Shown: positions 1-6,987, numbered from the stretch's first letter. The stretch: DNA of 18,320 bases from JBHGXV01 sp041920505 (GCA_041920505.1 JBHGXV010000018.1:1-18320); one strand, 5' to 3'. Numbers and translations are program-made. Notes: a model not told the origin generated them from the letters alone.

Positions 1-1
1 A

Positions 2-811
2 GATTCTATCGTTGTCGAGGTTGGCAACCAGACGGTATACTTAATAGACGGCGGTGGAACGGTCACGTTCCCGAAACAGCCGTGGCAGGCGAAAAGAGAC
101 CCGTTTGACGTGGGGGACGACATCCTGCTTCCGTTTTTGCGCTCGCGCGGTATCGAGCGAATCGACCGGCTGGTGATGACCCACGGCGATTATGATCACA
201 TCGGCGGCTTTGTTGCGCTTTTGCCCCACGTTTGTGTCGGGGCCGCTCTGGTGAACGGCGCCAGTCCTGAGGGCACCGAACGCGAGCTTGTCACCAGCCT
301 AAAAGCGAGAGGAATTCCGATTGTCAGCGGCCGGCCCGGCGCTTCCTGGTCGGACAATGACCACGTGCGCTGGACGTGGCTTCATCCGGGCGGAGCCGGA
401 GAGTGGACGGGAAACGACGCGTCGGTGGTGCTTTTGTTGTCGGCATACGGCGTAAACGTCCTGTTTACCGGCGATCTGGAAACACCCGGTGAAACGCATC
501 TGCTCGCCTCCGGTATGCTGCCGCGCGTCGACGTGCTGAAAGTGGGCCACCACGGCAGCGGCACGTCCACGTCCGAAGCGTTTTTACGCGAGACCAAGCC
601 TCGGGCCGCAGTCATTTCCGTAGGCAGACGCAACCGCTACGGACATCCGGCAGAGGAGGTGCTGGAGAGGTTGAAGCGAGCAGGGGCGGCAGTTTATCGC
701 ACAGATGAGCAAGGGGCGATCACGCTGACGATTTCGCCCCGAGGAATGGTCTGGCAGACCCAAGTGACGGATGAAGCCGGGCGCGATGGGCCTGTCGGGG
801 AAACCGAATAA
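2..811 (+). CDS. comEC: ComEC C-terminal part: competence DNA-uptake channel, metallo-beta-lactamase domain (5' end outside window)
   Basis: The frame is open from the window edge, so the N-terminal and membrane (Competence) domains are missing; 269 residues remain. They form the soluble metallo-beta-lactamase-like domain of ComEC/Rec2. Visible motifs, counted from the first residue here: the metal-binding HGDYDH at 61-66, NDAS at about 138-141, TGDLE at 156-160, GHHGS at 182-186 and a late GHPAEEV segment. This order is the ComEC signature. In transformable bacteria ComEC forms the channel that carries single-stranded DNA across the membrane, and this domain is proposed to degrade the non-transported strand (family knowledge). 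The metal-site residues appear intact, so nothing suggests decay. The gene is followed after 67 bases by an ECF sigma gene; in B. subtilis the next large gene would be holA. An internal GTG at 110 could be mistaken for a start, but homology begins before it. Confidence 0.95.
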   Translation, partial: DSIVVEVGNQTVYLIDGGGTVTFPKQPWQAKRDPFDVGDDILLPFLRSRGIERIDRLVMTHGDYDHIGGFVALLPHVCVGAALVNGASPEGTERELVTSLKARGIPIVSGRPGASWSDNDHVRWTWLHPGGAGEWTGNDASVVLLLSAYGVNVLFTGDLETPGETHLLASGMLPRVDVLKVGHHGSGTSTSEAFLRETKPRAAVISVGRRNRYGHPAEEVLERLKRAGAAVYRTDEQGAITLTISPRGMVWQTQVTDEAGRDGPVGETE

Positions 812-829
812 AAAAAGGCATATACGGTT

Positions 830-857
830 GCAACTTTCCCGAACAGCGCTACGTTAG
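830..857 (+). promoter_or_regulatory. Candidate ECF-type autoregulatory promoter
   Basis: GCAACT at 830-835 (AAC-type -35) is followed, after exactly 16 bases, by CGTTAG at 852-857 (CGT-type -10). This is the architecture typical of ECF sigma promoters, and it lies directly upstream of the ECF sigma gene and inside the 67-base comEC-sigma gap. Autoregulation is inferred from position. No SigA-type TTGACA/TATAAT pair is obvious here. Confidence 0.5.
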
Positions 858-878
858 AAGGGAAGGAGAGGAGTACGG

Positions 879-1427
879 ATGAGTGAAGCAGAGCTGATCA
901 GGCGGGCCCAAGCCGGCGACCGCGACGCGTTGGTCGAACTGCTGCGGTCCATCGAACACTCTGTGTATCGAAATGCCTACTACATACTGGGAAACGAACA
1001 AGACGCGCTGGACGCCTCTCAAGAAGCGCTGATTCGGATTTACCAAAAGATCCATCTGTTTCAGGAAAAATCGAAATTCTCAACATGGGTGCAGCGAATT
1101 GTCAGCAACATTTGCATGGATAAATTTCGCGCCAAAAAGGAGACGGTCTCGATTGACGAACACGAGTTGACGCTTCCCGACAAAACCAATGTGGAAGAAG
1201 CGATTCTGTTGCAAAGTATGGCAAGCGACATTCACCGGGCGATCGCCAAGTTGCCGCAACAGTATCGCATCGTGGTGGTACTCAGATACCTCGAAGATTT
1301 TTCCTACCAGGAGATTGCGGATACGCTGGAGGTGCCGCTCAATACCGTCAAGTCTTATCTGTTCCGCGCCCGGCAGCAACTGCAGGATCTATTGTACGAC
1401 TACCAGAAGGGAGGGGTTGGAGGATGA
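879..1427 (+). CDS. ECF (group 4) RNA polymerase sigma factor
   Basis: This 182-residue protein has the two-domain plan of an ECF sigma factor. Region 2 spans about residues 24-86 and includes DALDASQEALIRIYQK and the STWVQRIVSNICMD segment; region 4 spans about 118-172, with LPQQYRIVVVLRYLEDFSYQEI-type residues leading into a helix-turn-helix near 141-165. It resembles the SigW/SigV-like group, but I cannot assign an ortholog. ATG at 879 is preceded by a strong Shine-Dalgarno (AAGGAGAGGAG, about 863-873). Its stop overlaps the start of the next gene (ATGA at 1424-1427), the usual arrangement for a sigma factor and its anti-sigma factor. A likely ECF promoter lies just upstream. By family it would direct transcription after a cell-envelope or other external signal releases it; the signal and regulon are not visible here. 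Confidence 0.93.
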   Translation: MSEAELIRRAQAGDRDALVELLRSIEHSVYRNAYYILGNEQDALDASQEALIRIYQKIHLFQEKSKFSTWVQRIVSNICMDKFRAKKETVSIDEHELTLPDKTNVEEAILLQSMASDIHRAIAKLPQQYRIVVVLRYLEDFSYQEIADTLEVPLNTVKSYLFRARQQLQDLLYDYQKGGVGG

Positions 1428-2440
1428 TGCGGGAAGAAGCGATCGAGTTCATACAGCGTGATCTGGACGGTGATTTGTCGATAGCGGAAAAACAGAGACT
1501 GCGCGAATGGCTGAGGGCCGACCCGGAGTTGCAGTTGGTGTACGAACGGTTGCAACGGGTCTCCGACCGATTGTCCAATCTGCCGCCCGTCGCTTTGCCG
1601 TATAGTCTGGTTGACGCCATTTTACCCAAACTTGACGGTGTGCCGATAGAGCCGGTGAGCCAGGCGGTGCGGACGACGGATGTGACGCCGACGGAGCCGG
1701 CCGCCGCGCTGGAGGCGATCCCGCGTCTGAAAGAGAAGCAGGAGCAGGAGCCAAACGGCAAACGGCCACGGTGGCCCGCATGGACGGTTCGGGCTGCGAG
1801 CGGAGTGGCTGCCGCGTGCCTGTTGCTCGGCGTGGTCGTCATGGCGAACAGCGGTCATCCCAAAGAGGAGCCGGGTGCCTCTCAAGGCGTCACCCCGCAG
1901 GCGCAGTCCGTCACCGCCGGGTCGTCTTCTCCAGTGGTAGAGACCGTTACGCCAGCGCCAAAACCAAAGGAGTCTTCCCAAAGCGAGACCGCATCGCCTC
2001 CGCCGAAACAAAAGAACACCCCCGTCCAGGACAACGTCCCTCAGAAGCAGCAACCAGAAAAGCCAACCAAGCCTGAAGGCGGCAGTGGCGGGACCAAGCC
2101 GAAATCCTCCCAGGACGGCCGCAACGACAGGGCGACGGTCGCGAAGAGCGGTTTTGGACGTGAGGATACGCCGCGCGACCGCCAGGAGGCGATCAAACGC
2201 GCGAGAGTGCCTGCCGCCAAATCGGACGACCAAACCCGTGAGCGTTTCCGCGAGTCGGGCAAACAGGAAAAGAACGACAGGCAAAAGGGAGCGGATGACA
2301 AGGAAAACAAGGAAAAAGAGAAGAAACAGGATCAGGAAGACAAGAAACAGAAAATGGAAAATACGGCTGAAGAAAGATGGGTTGACCGCCGCTTCGATCT
2401 GGATGTGAATCGCCTGTTTCCTCTACGCGACAAGCCTTGA
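1424..2440 (+). CDS. Membrane anti-sigma factor, zinc-less, with long charged extracytoplasmic domain
   Basis: Start ATG overlaps the sigma gene stop, with GGAGG-rich sequence just before it; a second ATG at 1427 is equally possible. The 338-residue product has an N-terminal cytoplasmic helical domain (about 1-50), a Pro/Glu-rich linker, one transmembrane segment at about 120-142 (AASGVAAACLLLGVVVMA) and a roughly 195-residue outer part that is rich in Lys, Glu, Gln, Ser and Pro and probably disordered, ending in a more ordered tail near DVNRLFPLRDKP. The N-terminal part aligns by eye with zf-HC2 anti-sigma domains (LDGDLS, then REWLRADPEL), but the places of the His and two Cys zinc ligands are held by Trp29, Asp33 and Leu36. 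It most likely binds and holds the upstream sigma factor at the membrane. This role is inferred mainly from gene position and topology. Confidence 0.82.
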   Translation: MMREEAIEFIQRDLDGDLSIAEKQRLREWLRADPELQLVYERLQRVSDRLSNLPPVALPYSLVDAILPKLDGVPIEPVSQAVRTTDVTPTEPAAALEAIPRLKEKQEQEPNGKRPRWPAWTVRAASGVAAACLLLGVVVMANSGHPKEEPGASQGVTPQAQSVTAGSSSPVVETVTPAPKPKESSQSETASPPPKQKNTPVQDNVPQKQQPEKPTKPEGGSGGTKPKSSQDGRNDRATVAKSGFGREDTPRDRQEAIKRARVPAAKSDDQTRERFRESGKQEKNDRQKGADDKENKEKEKKQDQEDKKQKMENTAEERWVDRRFDLDVNRLFPLRDKP

Positions 2441-2532
2441 GCGGCGCAAAAACAAGTCGGCAGGGGACAGATGGACCGGCACCGGCCGCAACCGGCTTGC
2501 GTATGATACAGTACCAAGCACCCCCTGCTTAT

Positions 2533-2571
2533 CGTTTCGGGAGAAGAAGTCCCGGGGCTTCTCCCGAAACG
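2533..2571. other. Perfect 14-bp stem-loop downstream of the anti-sigma gene
   Basis: CGTTTCGGGAGAAG at 2533-2546 is exactly complementary to CTTCTCCCGAAACG at 2558-2571, with an 11-base loop. Only TTT follows, so it is a poor intrinsic terminator by the U-tract rule. It could slow 3' decay, attenuate, or act as a Rho-assisted end for the sigma/anti-sigma operon. The rest of the gap 2441-2532 holds no convincing gene. Confidence 0.6.
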
Positions 2572-2601
2572 TTTACATAGAGGTGCCGCCAACAAGCCGC
2601 G

Positions 2602-2643
2602 AGGCAAAAAACCGCAACCACGACAGGTTGCGGTTTTTTGCCT
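2602..2643. terminator. Bidirectional intrinsic terminator
   Basis: An 18-bp perfect inverted repeat: AGGCAAAAAACCGCAACC (2602-2619), six-base loop ACGACA, and its complement at 2626-2643. The stem carries A6 on one side and T6 on the other, so it can terminate transcription on both strands. It separates the sigma/anti-sigma operon from holA. Confidence 0.88.
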
Positions 2644-2653
2644 GTACGGGACG

Positions 2654-2662
2654 TGGTATAAT
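2654..2662 (+). promoter_or_regulatory. Extended -10 promoter for holA
   Basis: TGGTATAAT at 2654-2662 combines a perfect -10 hexamer (2657-2662) with the TGn extension. The -35 position falls inside the T run of the terminator and is weak. It lies 35 bases upstream of the chosen holA start. Confidence 0.6.
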
Positions 2663-2697
2663 AGCCGGGACAATCCGGACGGAAGGGGGGCGTGCCG

Positions 2698-3759
2698 ATG
2701 CCGTTGCGCACGGCGATACAGGGGATTAAAGAGAAGCAGTTTTCCCCGGTGTACGTGCTGGTAGGCACGGAAACGTTTTTAATCGAAGAATTTTTGGCGT
2801 TTGCCCGCAAGGAAATGATCGACCCTGCCTACGCCGATTTGAATACGAGCCAGTACGACTGTACGGAGACGCCGCTTTCCGCCATTCTCCAGGACGCCGA
2901 AACGCTGCCGTTTTTCGCCGAACACCGGCTGGTGGTGGCCCGGCAGGCGTATTTTTTGACCGGCGCGAAGCCACCGGGCAAAGCGGAGGCGGACACCGAC
3001 GCGCTCAGCGCCTATCTGGATCAGCCGCCGCCGTACACGACGCTTATGTTCGTGGTGGAAGCCGAGAAACTGGACGAACGCAAAAAACTGGTGAAACAAC
3101 TTCAGCAAAAAGGGATGGTGATCCCGTTTCAGCCGCTGCGCGACGCCGAACTGTACGCCTGGATCGAACGGCGGGCGAAAAAACACGGGGCCGCAATCGA
3201 GCGGCCGCAGGCGGTCGCGTTGGCGGAGCGGGTCGGCCACGACCTGAGGACGCTGGACAACGAACTGGAAAAAATGGCGCTCTACCTCGGGCGCGAGGGA
3301 GGGCTGATCACCGACGAGGTGATTCAACGGCTGGCTGCCCGCACGCTGGAGCAGGACGTGTTCGCCCTGGTGGAATCGATTGTCGCCGGGCGGTTGCCGC
3401 AGGCGTTTCGCACGTTGTACGACTGTCTGAAGACAGGGGAAGAACCGATCCGGCTTTTGGCGCTTCTGGCCCGCCAGTTCCGGCTGCTTTTGCACGTCAA
3501 GGCGTGGGCGCCGCGCGGGTACACCCAGCAGCAACTGGCCGGGATGCTGAAGGTTCACCCGTTTGCCGTGAAAAAGGCGATGGAGCAGGCGCGCCATTTT
3601 GACGAAGCGGCCTTGCGCCGCCTGTTGAACGTGTTGGCCGAGGAAGACTACCGGATGAAATCGGGCCAGGTGGACAAGCAGGTGGCGATCGAATTGTTCA
3701 TCACCCGCGTGGCCGACGAACTGGCTGCGCTTAGGCGGCGAGGCACGGCGGCACGCTGA
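2698..3759 (+). CDS. holA: DNA polymerase III subunit delta (clamp loader)
   Basis: The 353-residue protein has the delta-subunit pattern: the N-terminal FSPVYVLVGTETFLIEE segment, acidic-rich domain I, the QAVALAERVGHDLRTLDNEL helix region in domain II and a C-terminal collar domain with PIRLLALLARQFRLLLHVK and VDKQVAIELFI. Length fits YqeN/HolA of Bacillus (about 350). Delta opens the beta sliding clamp during clamp loading at the replication fork. I chose ATG 2698 because the purine-rich site GGAAGGGGGG (2681-2690) is seven bases away; the in-frame GTG at 2692 would be only one base from it. Unlike B. subtilis, an ECF sigma/anti-sigma operon sits between comEC and this gene. It has its own promoter and ends at a terminator shared with rpsT. 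Confidence 0.94.
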   Translation: MPLRTAIQGIKEKQFSPVYVLVGTETFLIEEFLAFARKEMIDPAYADLNTSQYDCTETPLSAILQDAETLPFFAEHRLVVARQAYFLTGAKPPGKAEADTDALSAYLDQPPPYTTLMFVVEAEKLDERKKLVKQLQQKGMVIPFQPLRDAELYAWIERRAKKHGAAIERPQAVALAERVGHDLRTLDNELEKMALYLGREGGLITDEVIQRLAARTLEQDVFALVESIVAGRLPQAFRTLYDCLKTGEEPIRLLALLARQFRLLLHVKAWAPRGYTQQQLAGMLKVHPFAVKKAMEQARHFDEAALRRLLNVLAEEDYRMKSGQVDKQVAIELFITRVADELAALRRRGTAAR

Positions 3760-3782
3760 GCCATGACACATCTGTTGACACG

Positions 3783-3816
3783 AAAAAAACCCCCGCGAAC
3801 CAAATGCGGGGGTTTT
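3783..3816. terminator. Shared convergent terminator of holA and rpsT
   Basis: AAAACCCCCGC (3786-3796) pairs with GCGGGGGTTTT (3806-3816) around a nine-base loop. On the plus strand it ends in T4 after holA; on the minus strand the A7 run at 3783-3789 gives T7, so it is stronger for rpsT. Confidence 0.9.
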
Positions 3817-3834
3817 CATCTGGTGCCGTCCGGC

Positions 3835-4110
3835 TTAGGCCACCGGAGCGGACAGAGCGTTGAATTTCTTCATCAAGCGGGATTTTTGACGGTTTGCTGC
3901 GTTTTTATGGATAAGTCCTTTGGTAGCGGCCTTGTCCAGCTTTTTAACAGCCACCAGAAGGGCAGATTTTGCCAATTCCAGATTGGATGCAGCAACAGCC
4001 TTTTCAAAGTTCTTCACTGCGGTGCGCAGATCGGACTTTTGCGAAGCGCGTTGTGCACGGCGTTTTTCGATTTGCTTGGTGCGCTTGATTGCGGATTTGA
4101 TATTTGGCAT
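3835..4110 (-). CDS. rpsT: 30S ribosomal protein S20
   Basis: A 91-residue, very basic protein beginning MPNIKSAIKRTKQIEKRRAQ, the well-conserved start of bacterial S20, and containing KGLIHKNAANRQKSRLMKK near the C-terminus, the conserved rRNA-binding stretch. S20 binds 16S rRNA early in 30S assembly. An in-frame ATG further upstream (4143) would add 11 residues, but ATG 4110 has a near-perfect Shine-Dalgarno (AAGGAGGTGACAC on the minus strand, 4113-4125) and matches the family start. It is transcribed against its neighbours, as in B. subtilis, from a good SigA promoter at 4167-4195, and ends at the shared terminator near 3786-3816. Confidence 0.98.
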   Translation of the reverse strand: MPNIKSAIKRTKQIEKRRAQRASQKSDLRTAVKNFEKAVAASNLELAKSALLVAVKKLDKAATKGLIHKNAANRQKSRLMKKFNALSAPVA

Positions 4111-4166
4111 GTGTGTCACCTCCTTAAAGCGATCAACAAACAACTAGAGCACATACAACAAAACAT

Positions 4167-4195
4167 ATTCTAGCATGTGGCAATACCGATTGCAA
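4167..4195 (-). promoter_or_regulatory. SigA promoter of rpsT
   Basis: On the minus strand TTGCAA (4195-4190) is followed by a 17-base spacer and TAGAAT (4172-4167). This gives a leader of roughly 50 bases before the rpsT start. Confidence 0.75.
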
Positions 4196-4205
4196 GAAAG
4201 GATTC

Positions 4206-4235
4206 GGAATAAAATTCCCACCTTCATGCAAGCTA
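4206..4235 (+). promoter_or_regulatory. Candidate forespore (SigG-like) promoter of gpr
   Basis: GGAATA (4206-4211), a 17-base spacer and CAAGCTA (4229-4235) resemble the SigG pattern (TGAATA / CATACTA) at 5 of 6 and 5 of 7 positions. Spacing and distance to the gpr ribosome site (4255-4260) fit. gpr is SigF/SigG-dependent in B. subtilis; here this is inference. Confidence 0.35.
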
Positions 4236-4267
4236 AAGGTACGAGACTGGAAACAGGAGGAGATGGG

Positions 4268-5377
4268 ATGAAGACACACAATGTGGATTTGTCCGCGTAT
4301 TCGGTGCGCACCGACCTGGCGGTGGAAGCGCACGAGCTGGCGACCCAGTCTGTCGGCGCAAGCGATATTCCCGGCGTGACGCTGGAGACGGACGACAGCG
4401 AGCCGGGGATTCGCGTCACCCGCGTCCGTGTCGAAACCGAGGAAGGCGGCCGGCAGATCGGCAAATGGCCGGGGCGCTACATCACGCTGGAAGTGCCCAA
4501 ACTGCGCGACAACGACAGCAAGCTGGAAGAGGCCGTGATGAAGCGCTTCGCCCAGGAGTTCAAACGCCTCCTGGAAGAGTTGGGCCTGACCGAGGACAAA
4601 AAGGCGTTGGTCGTCGGGCTTGGCAACTGGAACGTCACCCCTGACGCGCTCGGACCGATGGTGGTGGAAAACCTGCTGGTCACTCGGCATTTGTTCCAGT
4701 TGGCGCCGGAAACGGTCGAAGACGGCTACCGCGAAGTGAGCGCGCTCTCGCCCGGGGTGCTCGGCATCACCGGGATCGAGACCAGCGAGATCGTCTTCGG
4801 CGTGGTGGAGAAAAGCAAACCGGACTTCGTCATCGCCGTGGACGCGCTGGCCTCCCGCGCGCTGCACCGGGTGAATACGACCATCCAGATTTCTGATGTC
4901 GGGATTCATCCCGGCTCCGGCGTGGGCAACAAACGCAAGTCGATTGATCAGGCAACGTTGGGCATCCCCGTGATTGCCGTCGGCGTGCCCACCGTCGTGT
5001 TTGCCGCCACCATCGTTAACGACGCGATCACCTACATCCTCGGCCACTTCGGCCAGTCGATAAGCGAGAGCAAGCGGGCGTTTGCCCGGCTGGTTCCCGA
5101 AGGCGCCGGACTGGAGCGGCGCGAACCGTACACGGAAGAAGATTTGCCGCCGATGGAGACGCGCAAGACGTTCATGGGCATCGTCGGCCAGCTCTCTGAG
5201 ACAGAGAAGCAACAGCTCATCGCCGAGGTGTTGCAGCCGCTGGGACAAAACCTGGTGGTGACGCCAAAGGAGATCGACGAGTTCATGGAGGGCATCGCCA
5301 ACATTATCGCCGGTGGGCTGAACAACGCCCTGCACCGCGCCGTCGAACAGGAAAACGTCGCCGTCTACACGCACTAG
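4268..5377 (+). CDS. gpr: GPR germination protease (spore small acid-soluble protein endopeptidase)
   Basis: The 369-residue product matches GPR (about 370 residues in Bacillus). Recognisable stretches include YSVRTDLAVEAHEL near the N-terminus, VGLGNWNVTPDALGP, GITGIETSEIVFGVVEKSKPD, the DVGIHPGSGVGNKRK region and the VGVPTVVFAATIVNDAI segment. GPR is an aspartic-type endopeptidase (M/A25 family) made in the forespore as a zymogen; on germination it degrades the DNA-protecting SASPs. ATG 4268 follows AGGAGG (4255-4260) by seven bases; the frame stays open upstream to 4175, but that part lacks homology. TD/LAVE at residues 15-20 resembles the zymogen self-cleavage site, predicted after Asp16. 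A SigG-like promoter is possible upstream. The gene is followed by spoIIP after 118 bases without an obvious terminator. Confidence 0.97.
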   Translation: MKTHNVDLSAYSVRTDLAVEAHELATQSVGASDIPGVTLETDDSEPGIRVTRVRVETEEGGRQIGKWPGRYITLEVPKLRDNDSKLEEAVMKRFAQEFKRLLEELGLTEDKKALVVGLGNWNVTPDALGPMVVENLLVTRHLFQLAPETVEDGYREVSALSPGVLGITGIETSEIVFGVVEKSKPDFVIAVDALASRALHRVNTTIQISDVGIHPGSGVGNKRKSIDQATLGIPVIAVGVPTVVFAATIVNDAITYILGHFGQSISESKRAFARLVPEGAGLERREPYTEEDLPPMETRKTFMGIVGQLSETEKQQLIAEVLQPLGQNLVVTPKEIDEFMEGIANIIAGGLNNALHRAVEQENVAVYTH

Positions 5378-5495
5378 AAACATCGCGGCGGCAACGATAA
5401 GCGAACCTGTGTGGAATCATGGCAAGAGTTCTATTCTCTCTCTTTCGGGCATAGTCATTAGACAAGCATAGCCCAAGCGAACGAGGGGGGATGAG

Positions 5496-6674
5496 ATGAC
5501 TGCCTTGATTCAACGCCACTTTGTCGTACTGTCGCTCGCAACCGCCTTCCTGTTTATCCTGACCGGGATGTTGGCGATGAAGCAAAATCGTGCCGTACTG
5601 TCTTCGCCCGCCGTTCAACAGGCGGCGTCCAATATTTCCGGTTACACGCTGATCAAGCTGATGAGCTGGGAGATTCCCGCGCTGGCCGAGACGGTGCAAG
5701 CCGGAGCGGAGCGGGAGAGCACCAGCTTTTCCAGCTTTTTGTTCCAGTTGACGACAGGGATTTACCCCAACGATTTGCGCAGCCTGCTCGGCAGGGAACT
5801 GCCCGGCCTGCTTACGCTGGAAGACGCGCGCATACTCGTCGCCGGCAAGGGCACCGGACCGGCCGACCTGTACGTGGAGTCACCGGCGCCGCCGGGAACG
5901 GTGATCGACGTCTCCCAGCCGCCCGCTATAGCGGGGGACAAGCCCAAACAGGGAGAAACGGCTCTGGATGAGGCACCGACGCCCCAGCCGCCGGCCGCCG
6001 GCAAAAAAACCGTCTTCATTTATCACACCCACAACCGCGAATCGTGGCTGACCGTAAGCCAGCCCAACCCTGTGACCACCGCCGTCGAGGATCCGAAGAA
6101 AAACATCACGCTGGTGGGCCGCCGCCTCGCCCAGGCGCTCAACGAGAAAGGGGTGGGCGCGCAAGTCAACACCGACGACTTTTACCAGAAACTGCTGGAA
6201 GAGGGCAAGACCTACGCGCTTTCCTACGCCGAGTCGCTCAAGGCGATACAGGCCGCCACCCAGCGCAACCGGGATTTGCGGTACTTTTTCGACCTGCACC
6301 GCGACTCCAAGCCGCGCAAGGTGACGACGACAGAGATCGGCGGCAAGACCTACGCCCGCGTGTTGTTTATCATCGGCATGCGCAACAAGAACCACGACAA
6401 AAACGCCCAGTTCGCCACCGAACTGCACCAGTTGCTGGAGAAAAAGTACCCCGGTCTGTCGCGCGGCGTCGTGGCCAAAAGCGAAAACGAGGGCAACGGC
6501 GAGTACAACCAGTCGGTCTCCCCGAACAGTCTGTTGATTGAGATCGGCGGCATCGGCAACACGATCGAGGAGTGCTACAACACGGCCGACGCCATCGCCG
6601 ACGTCTTCGCCGACTACTACTGGCAGGCAGAGAGGGCTTCGACCTCAACTCCTGCCAAACCGGAGAAGAGGTGA
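5496..6674 (+). CDS. spoIIP: Stage II sporulation protein P (peptidoglycan amidase/endopeptidase of engulfment)
   Basis: The 392-residue protein has an N-terminal membrane anchor (about residues 8-28), a variable Pro-rich stretch (about 130-170) and a C-terminal amidase domain starting at KKTVFIYHTHNRESWL. Candidate zinc and catalytic residues are His177/His179, Glu182, His268 (FFDLHRDS) and Glu349 (LLIEIGG), all in the conserved positions by eye. SpoIIP works with SpoIID and SpoIIM to remodel septal peptidoglycan while the mother cell engulfs the forespore. ATG 5496 follows a GAGGGGGG site; the ATG at 5491 runs straight into a stop. Position after gpr and before yqxA is the B. subtilis order. 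In B. subtilis it is SigE-controlled; I found no convincing SigE promoter here. Confidence 0.96.
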   Translation: MTALIQRHFVVLSLATAFLFILTGMLAMKQNRAVLSSPAVQQAASNISGYTLIKLMSWEIPALAETVQAGAERESTSFSSFLFQLTTGIYPNDLRSLLGRELPGLLTLEDARILVAGKGTGPADLYVESPAPPGTVIDVSQPPAIAGDKPKQGETALDEAPTPQPPAAGKKTVFIYHTHNRESWLTVSQPNPVTTAVEDPKKNITLVGRRLAQALNEKGVGAQVNTDDFYQKLLEEGKTYALSYAESLKAIQAATQRNRDLRYFFDLHRDSKPRKVTTTEIGGKTYARVLFIIGMRNKNHDKNAQFATELHQLLEKKYPGLSRGVVAKSENEGNGEYNQSVSPNSLLIEIGGIGNTIEECYNTADAIADVFADYYWQAERASTSTPAKPEKR

Positions 6675-6681
6675 AGGCGGG

Positions 6682-6987
6682 GTGAACTGGACGCTGAAGT
6701 TCGTCGGTCTGCTTTCGGTTCTGTTGATCGGAGTGGCGCTCGGCCTCAACACGGCCGAGCGCGGGATCGCCCAGGTCAACGGTTCGCCGGAGCAGAAGCC
6801 GCAGGCGTTTTACATCAAGAAACTGGACAAGGGGAAGATGGAGATTGCCGCCGTGGGCAAACCGGCACAGACGATTAAGTCCCAGGGAGTCAACTACATG
6901 AGCCGTCTGGGAGACATTGTCGGCGGCTGGGTGAAAAGCGGGGCCAGGTCAATGATCGACTGGCTGTCGACGTTGTTTCAACCGTAA
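6682..6987 (+). CDS. yqxA: YqxA/DUF3679 small membrane-anchored protein
   Basis: A 101-residue protein starting at GTG 6682, seven bases after the spoIIP stop; the GAGGTGA at 6668-6674 that carries that stop doubles as its Shine-Dalgarno. It has an N-terminal transmembrane segment or signal anchor (about residues 4-22, FVGLLSVLLIGVALGL), then a polar region ending WLSTLFQP. B. subtilis has yqxA (112 residues, DUF3679) at exactly this place after spoIIP, and the anchor followed by a GLNTAERG-type segment agrees. The function of the family is not known to me; co-transcription with spoIIP suggests a sporulation-stage role, which is inference. A frame open further upstream overlaps spoIIP and is not likely to be used. 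A terminator follows at 7056-7086. Confidence 0.85.
   Translation: MNWTLKFVGLLSVLLIGVALGLNTAERGIAQVNGSPEQKPQAFYIKKLDKGKMEIAAVGKPAQTIKSQGVNYMSRLGDIVGGWVKSGARSMIDWLSTLFQP

Noticed and set aside
1622..2284. 220-codon minus-strand frame opposite the anti-sigma gene
   Set aside because: Low-complexity Arg/Leu-rich product that mirrors the Lys/Glu/Pro-rich coding strand; no ribosome site and no family resemblance.
4175..4267. 31-residue N-terminal extension of GPR
   Set aside because: It covers the intergenic promoter region and lacks homology, while ATG 4268 has a perfect ribosome site and the family start.
5429..5474. SigE promoter for spoIIP (TTCTATT with CATAGTCA, or CATAGCCC)
   Set aside because: Only the CATA core matches at the -10 and the -35 is poor; not enough to call, although SigE control is expected from B. 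subtilis.
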